Assembly (NCBI GenBank): GCA_030706105.1
Contig: JAUZPC010000023.1
Location: 1 to 16,388, forward strand
Direction: 5' to 3'
DNA length: 16,388 nt
Origin: Bacteroidota bacterium
Lineage (GTDB): Bacteria; Bacteroidota; Ignavibacteria; Ignavibacteriales; Ignavibacteriaceae
Shown here: one piece after another, positions 14,080-16,388 of the stretch
How positions within the stretch are numbered: position 1 is the stretch's first letter
How the letters are laid out: each line of letters begins with the position of its first letter
The notes under the pieces: model-generated
What the model was told of the DNA's origin: nothing
Databases searched by the model: none
Seen by the model: only the letters and a program-made list of their open reading frames with translations
Translations under genes and position numbers: made by a program

Positions 14080-15426
14080 TTAATAGCCTTTAGTGTTAAT
14101 TAATAGACCCTTTTCATTGTACTCTTTTAATTTTGTTAATACACCGTTTGCAAAGAATTCTTCGGTTTTTGTTTTGCCGTCTTCATAAAAAGATTTTTGC
14201 CATCCATCCAGTTGGCCTTTGTAGTATGTCTCTTCTCTGGCTACACCGCTATTCTTATAATGAATAATTTTTTTACCTTCGGGCTTCCCTTTTGACATTG
14301 TAACTTCATACTCTAAAATACCGTTTTCAAAGTACTTTCTAAAAAGCCCATCAAGAGTATCCAGCTTATACTGGCTTGATGATTCAATTACTCCGCTTTT
14401 ATAATAAGTATTTGAAATTCCGCTTTTTCTGCTTTTTAGATAATTAGTTTCAAACCAGAGTTCGCCGGTTTCATAATAACCACGCATTATACCTTCCTGA
14501 ACACCCTTATTATAATCAACCGAAGTCTTGAGAATTCCGCTATCATAAAAAGTAAGTGACCTGTCATTAAGTACATCGTTTTTGTAGCGCCACTCTTCTT
14601 TTACAAAACCACTCTCATAGAATATTCTTGAAAGCCCGTCTTTTTTATTATCCTTATAAAAAGTTTCTTCTTTTAGTACACCATTCGGATAGAATTTTCT
14701 ATCAGTCCATTCTTTTCCTTCAACTTTTCCTTTAATATCGTATCTAACCCTATCTACCAGTTCATCATTACTATATTGATCAAGAACGCGCAGGCTGCCT
14801 GCAAGGTCATAAATCCTGACCACTCCTTCTAACTTATCATTAAAGAAAGTCCCTTCAAGAGCAACCTTTCCATTATCAAAGAATATTTTTGCAGGACCAT
14901 CCATCAGACCATTTCTAAAATATTTGGAGACTTCAGGCTTGCCGTTTTTATAGTAAATTTTGGATTCACCCTCCAATACTCCATTTGCAAATTTCCATTC
15001 ACCCTGAAGCTCTTTTGTCTTATAGTAAGTTTTAGTAATACCTTCCAGTTTTCCATGGATATAATATTGCTCAGCCCAAAGTTCACCTGTCTCATAATAC
15101 CATTTGGAAACGCCTTCCCTAATTCCATTATGATAATTCCATTTAGTACTTAATACGCCATTTTCAAAATACCAGCTTGAAACCCCTTCTTCTTTGCCGT
15201 CTTCAAACTTCCATTCTTTCCATAATTTACCGCTGGGATAGTACTCTTTGTACATTCCTTGCAGCTTATCATACCAATATTCACCTTCGGTTTTGACAAC
15301 TCCATTAGGGAAAAATGTTTTTTTTACCTGAATATTTAGGCCCTGGCCATTTTGGGAAAGTCCAAAGTGATTCAGTACGAATAATAGTGCGAAAAATAGA
15401 TAGAGTTTAGTTTTCATTATGTGCAT
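14080..15426 (-). CDS. YwqK-like MORN-repeat secreted protein (about 16 repeats)
   Basis: 448 residues; the first gene of the cluster. A signal peptide (MKTKLYLFFALLFVLN, then FGLSQ) is followed by about 16 repeats of 23 residues, for example YYETGELWAEQYYIHGKLEG and FYPNGVLKEETFYKDNKKDG. The repeat register slips around residues 215-240, where one unit is lengthened (YDIKGKVEGKEW). It shares its signal peptide, repeat type and orientation with the next gene, so the two are paralogues. Either the ATG at 15426 or that at 15417 could be the start; the second gives a more typical signal peptide with Lys at position 2. No Shine-Dalgarno sequence is seen before either. Confidence 0.88.
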   Translation of the reverse strand: MHIMKTKLYLFFALLFVLNHFGLSQNGQGLNIQVKKTFFPNGVVKTEGEYWYDKLQGMYKEYYPSGKLWKEWKFEDGKEEGVSSWYFENGVLSTKWNYHNGIREGVSKWYYETGELWAEQYYIHGKLEGITKTYYKTKELQGEWKFANGVLEGESKIYYKNGKPEVSKYFRNGLMDGPAKIFFDNGKVALEGTFFNDKLEGVVRIYDLAGSLRVLDQYSNDELVDRVRYDIKGKVEGKEWTDRKFYPNGVLKEETFYKDNKKDGLSRIFYESGFVKEEWRYKNDVLNDRSLTFYDSGILKTSVDYNKGVQEGIMRGYYETGELWFETNYLKSRKSGISNTYYKSGVIESSSQYKLDTLDGLFRKYFENGILEYEVTMSKGKPEGKKIIHYKNSGVAREETYYKGQLDGWQKSFYEDGKTKTEEFFANGVLTKLKEYNEKGLLINTKGY

Positions 15427-15602
15427 TTTTATTAGAATATAACTAACAAAATTACTACTATTTTACTATTTATTAAACACCAAATTACCGGTAAAAAATT
15501 TGTCATATTTAATAGCCTCGAGATATGGTGATTTAGGCCTTAGTATATTTTTAATAATTTATATAAAATGAAATCTGAAATAATCATAAAAATGGAGAAA
15601 TC
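15427..15602. other. Divergent intergenic region between repeat-protein cluster and VOC gene
   Basis: 176 bases that must carry promoters in both directions. I see a -7-like box TAATTTTG on the minus strand (15454-15447) without a TTG at a proper distance, so no promoter is called for the repeat-protein/agu cluster. On the plus strand there is a good ribosome binding site (GGAG, 15594-15597) for the VOC gene. Confidence 0.4.
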
Positions 15603-15971
15603 ATGAATAGAATAACGCATTTTGAAATTGCTGCTGAAAAACCTGATAGAGCAGTTGAGTTTTACAGCAATATATTTGGCTGGAAAATAAGCAAATGGGA
15701 TGGCCCAACTCCTTATTGGCTGGTTAGCACCGGTGAAGGTTCCCCCGGGATAAACGGTGGAATTATTGAAAAAACAGAGCAACTACCTTCTGTAATTAAC
15801 ACAATAGATGTTGAGAATTTAGATTCAACAATTGAAAAAATTGTAGCCGCCGGAGGCTCCATCCATTTTCCAAAAATGGTAATCCCTTCAGTAGGATATA
15901 TGGCTTACTGTAAAGATACTGAGGGTAATGTTTTCGGAGTCATGCAGGAAGATCCGAATGCAAAAGAATAG
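15603..15971 (+). CDS. VOC (glyoxalase/bleomycin-resistance fold) protein
   Basis: 122 residues, a single vicinal-oxygen-chelate domain. It opens with ITHFEIAAEKPDRAVEFYSNIFGWKI, the typical first beta-alpha-beta unit, has His6 and Glu8 as candidate metal or substrate residues, and closes with the second unit GGSIHFPKM and YCKDTEGNVFGVMQED. The pattern matches the small VOC proteins (YP_/PhnB-like enzyme relatives) usually of unknown substrate. GGAG lies five bases before the ATG. It stands alone between two oppositely oriented genes and is followed by a terminator-like hairpin, so it is probably monocistronic. Which reaction it catalyses cannot be inferred. Confidence 0.9.
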   Translation: MNRITHFEIAAEKPDRAVEFYSNIFGWKISKWDGPTPYWLVSTGEGSPGINGGIIEKTEQLPSVINTIDVENLDSTIEKIVAAGGSIHFPKMVIPSVGYMAYCKDTEGNVFGVMQEDPNAKE

Positions 15972-15999
15972 TTCAATTCCTTTAATAAATTATCAGAAT

Positions 16000-16050
16000 A
16001 AAAGATCTCTTAAAGTATAGTAATTTATTAATAACTAAAAGAGGTCTTTT
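16000..16050. terminator. Probable bidirectional terminator
   Basis: AAAAGATCTCTT (16000-16011) and AAGAGGTCTTTT (16039-16050) pair over 12 positions with one G-U, around a 27-nt AT-rich loop. The A-rich and T-rich outer ends supply U tracts in both directions. It lies between the convergent VOC gene and the partial minus-strand gene, whose stop codon touches the right arm. Confidence 0.7.
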
Positions 16051-16388
16051 ATTTTATATAAGCACCAATATTCCATTCTTTCTTTTCATTTATGCCGGGA
16101 CCGGCATTAAATGAAGCATTTATTTTTTTTAGATTAAGACCTTTCCCTTTCAGCAAGGATCTGTTATTTTTATCGAGAATGTTTGATTTGCCGGAAAAAA
16201 ATGTCTTTTCATAACTTCCCCAAGCCGGAATACTTATTTGCTGTTTATCCCAATTTAGCACTATATTATCTCCATAATATGCATTATTTGAAAGCTTAAT
16301 GCCTTCAGTGTTGTTTATTCTAATATATCCGCAGCCTGCATTATTATTTATATTATTCTGATAAAAAGCATTGTTATAAATTTCAAGA
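16049..16388 (-). CDS. C-terminus of a probable parallel beta-helix protein (partial, 5' end off window)
   Basis: The frame is open from the right edge to a TAA at 16051-16049, giving about 112 residues with no in-window start required; a GTG at 16261 is internal. The sequence LEIYNNAFYQNNINNNAGC, then IRINNTEGIKLSNNAYYGDN, has the Asn-rich stacked-coil pattern of right-handed parallel beta-helix (pectate-lyase-like) proteins. The end, with INASFNAGPGINEKKEWNIG, is the capping region, as seen in secreted polysaccharide-lyase-like or adhesin proteins with NxAYxxN rungs. The catalytic part, if any, is off the window, so activity cannot be judged. Confidence 0.65.
   Translation of the reverse strand, partial: LEIYNNAFYQNNINNNAGCGYIRINNTEGIKLSNNAYYGDNIVLNWDKQQISIPAWGSYEKTFFSGKSNILDKNNRSLLKGKGLNLKKINASFNAGPGINEKKEWNIGAYIK

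Noticed and set aside
13167..15426. DNA tandem repeat or CRISPR-like array in the repeat-protein genes
   Set aside because: The 69-nt periodicity comes from degenerate protein repeats; units are not identical at the DNA level.
13167..15426. Toxin-antitoxin system suggested by YwqK family naming
   Set aside because: Both proteins have signal peptides and no toxin gene is adjacent; the neighbours are polyamine enzymes.

Overview
The window is AT-rich DNA with compact same-strand gene clusters, Sec signal peptides of the Bacteroidota/Chlorobiota type, YwqK/MORN-repeat secreted proteins and at least one promoter that fits the Bacteroidota pattern (TTG, about 20 nt, TAnnTTTG). I infer a member of the Fibrobacterota-Chlorobiota-Bacteroidota group, possibly Ignavibacteriota. 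That placement is from style, not from a marker gene. I see no rRNA, tRNA, CRISPR array, transposase or phage gene.

Layout. (1) 1-2132, minus: most of an MltD-like lytic transglycosylase lipoprotein with at least four LysM domains, cut by the left edge. (2) 2133-2599: a gene-free stretch with several inverted repeats, including a perfect 15-bp one. (3) 2600-4097, minus: an ABC permease of the nitrate/sulfonate/taurine (TauC/SsuC) type and a partner with an ABC-ATPase fold pattern in which every catalytic motif is lost. (4) 4296-5407, minus: a secreted acidic protein and a 77-residue protein, closed by a clear intrinsic terminator. (5) 5595-11191, plus: a TetR regulator followed by TolC, HlyD and two ABC-2 permeases, ending at a strong terminator. 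An almost identical inverted repeat lies before tetR and again before tolC and is a good candidate operator. No ATPase is encoded in this cluster. (6) 11203-15426, minus: a tightly packed cluster of two YwqK/MORN-repeat secreted proteins followed by N-carbamoylputrescine amidase (aguB) and agmatine deiminase (aguA). (7) 15603-15971, plus: a small VOC/glyoxalase-fold protein. (8) 16049-16388, minus: the C-terminus of a protein that looks like a parallel beta-helix, cut by the right edge; a bidirectional terminator separates it from the VOC gene.

How the parts work together. Cluster 5 reads as an inducible tripartite efflux system (inner-membrane ABC-2 dimer, periplasmic adaptor, outer-membrane channel) under a self-regulating TetR. 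In cluster 6 the last two genes convert agmatine to N-carbamoylputrescine and then putrescine; the two envelope-directed repeat proteins upstream are joined to them by 1-10 nt gaps, so they are probably co-transcribed, though the functional link is unknown. The most unusual item is the intact but catalytically dead ABC ATPase-like protein paired with a permease.
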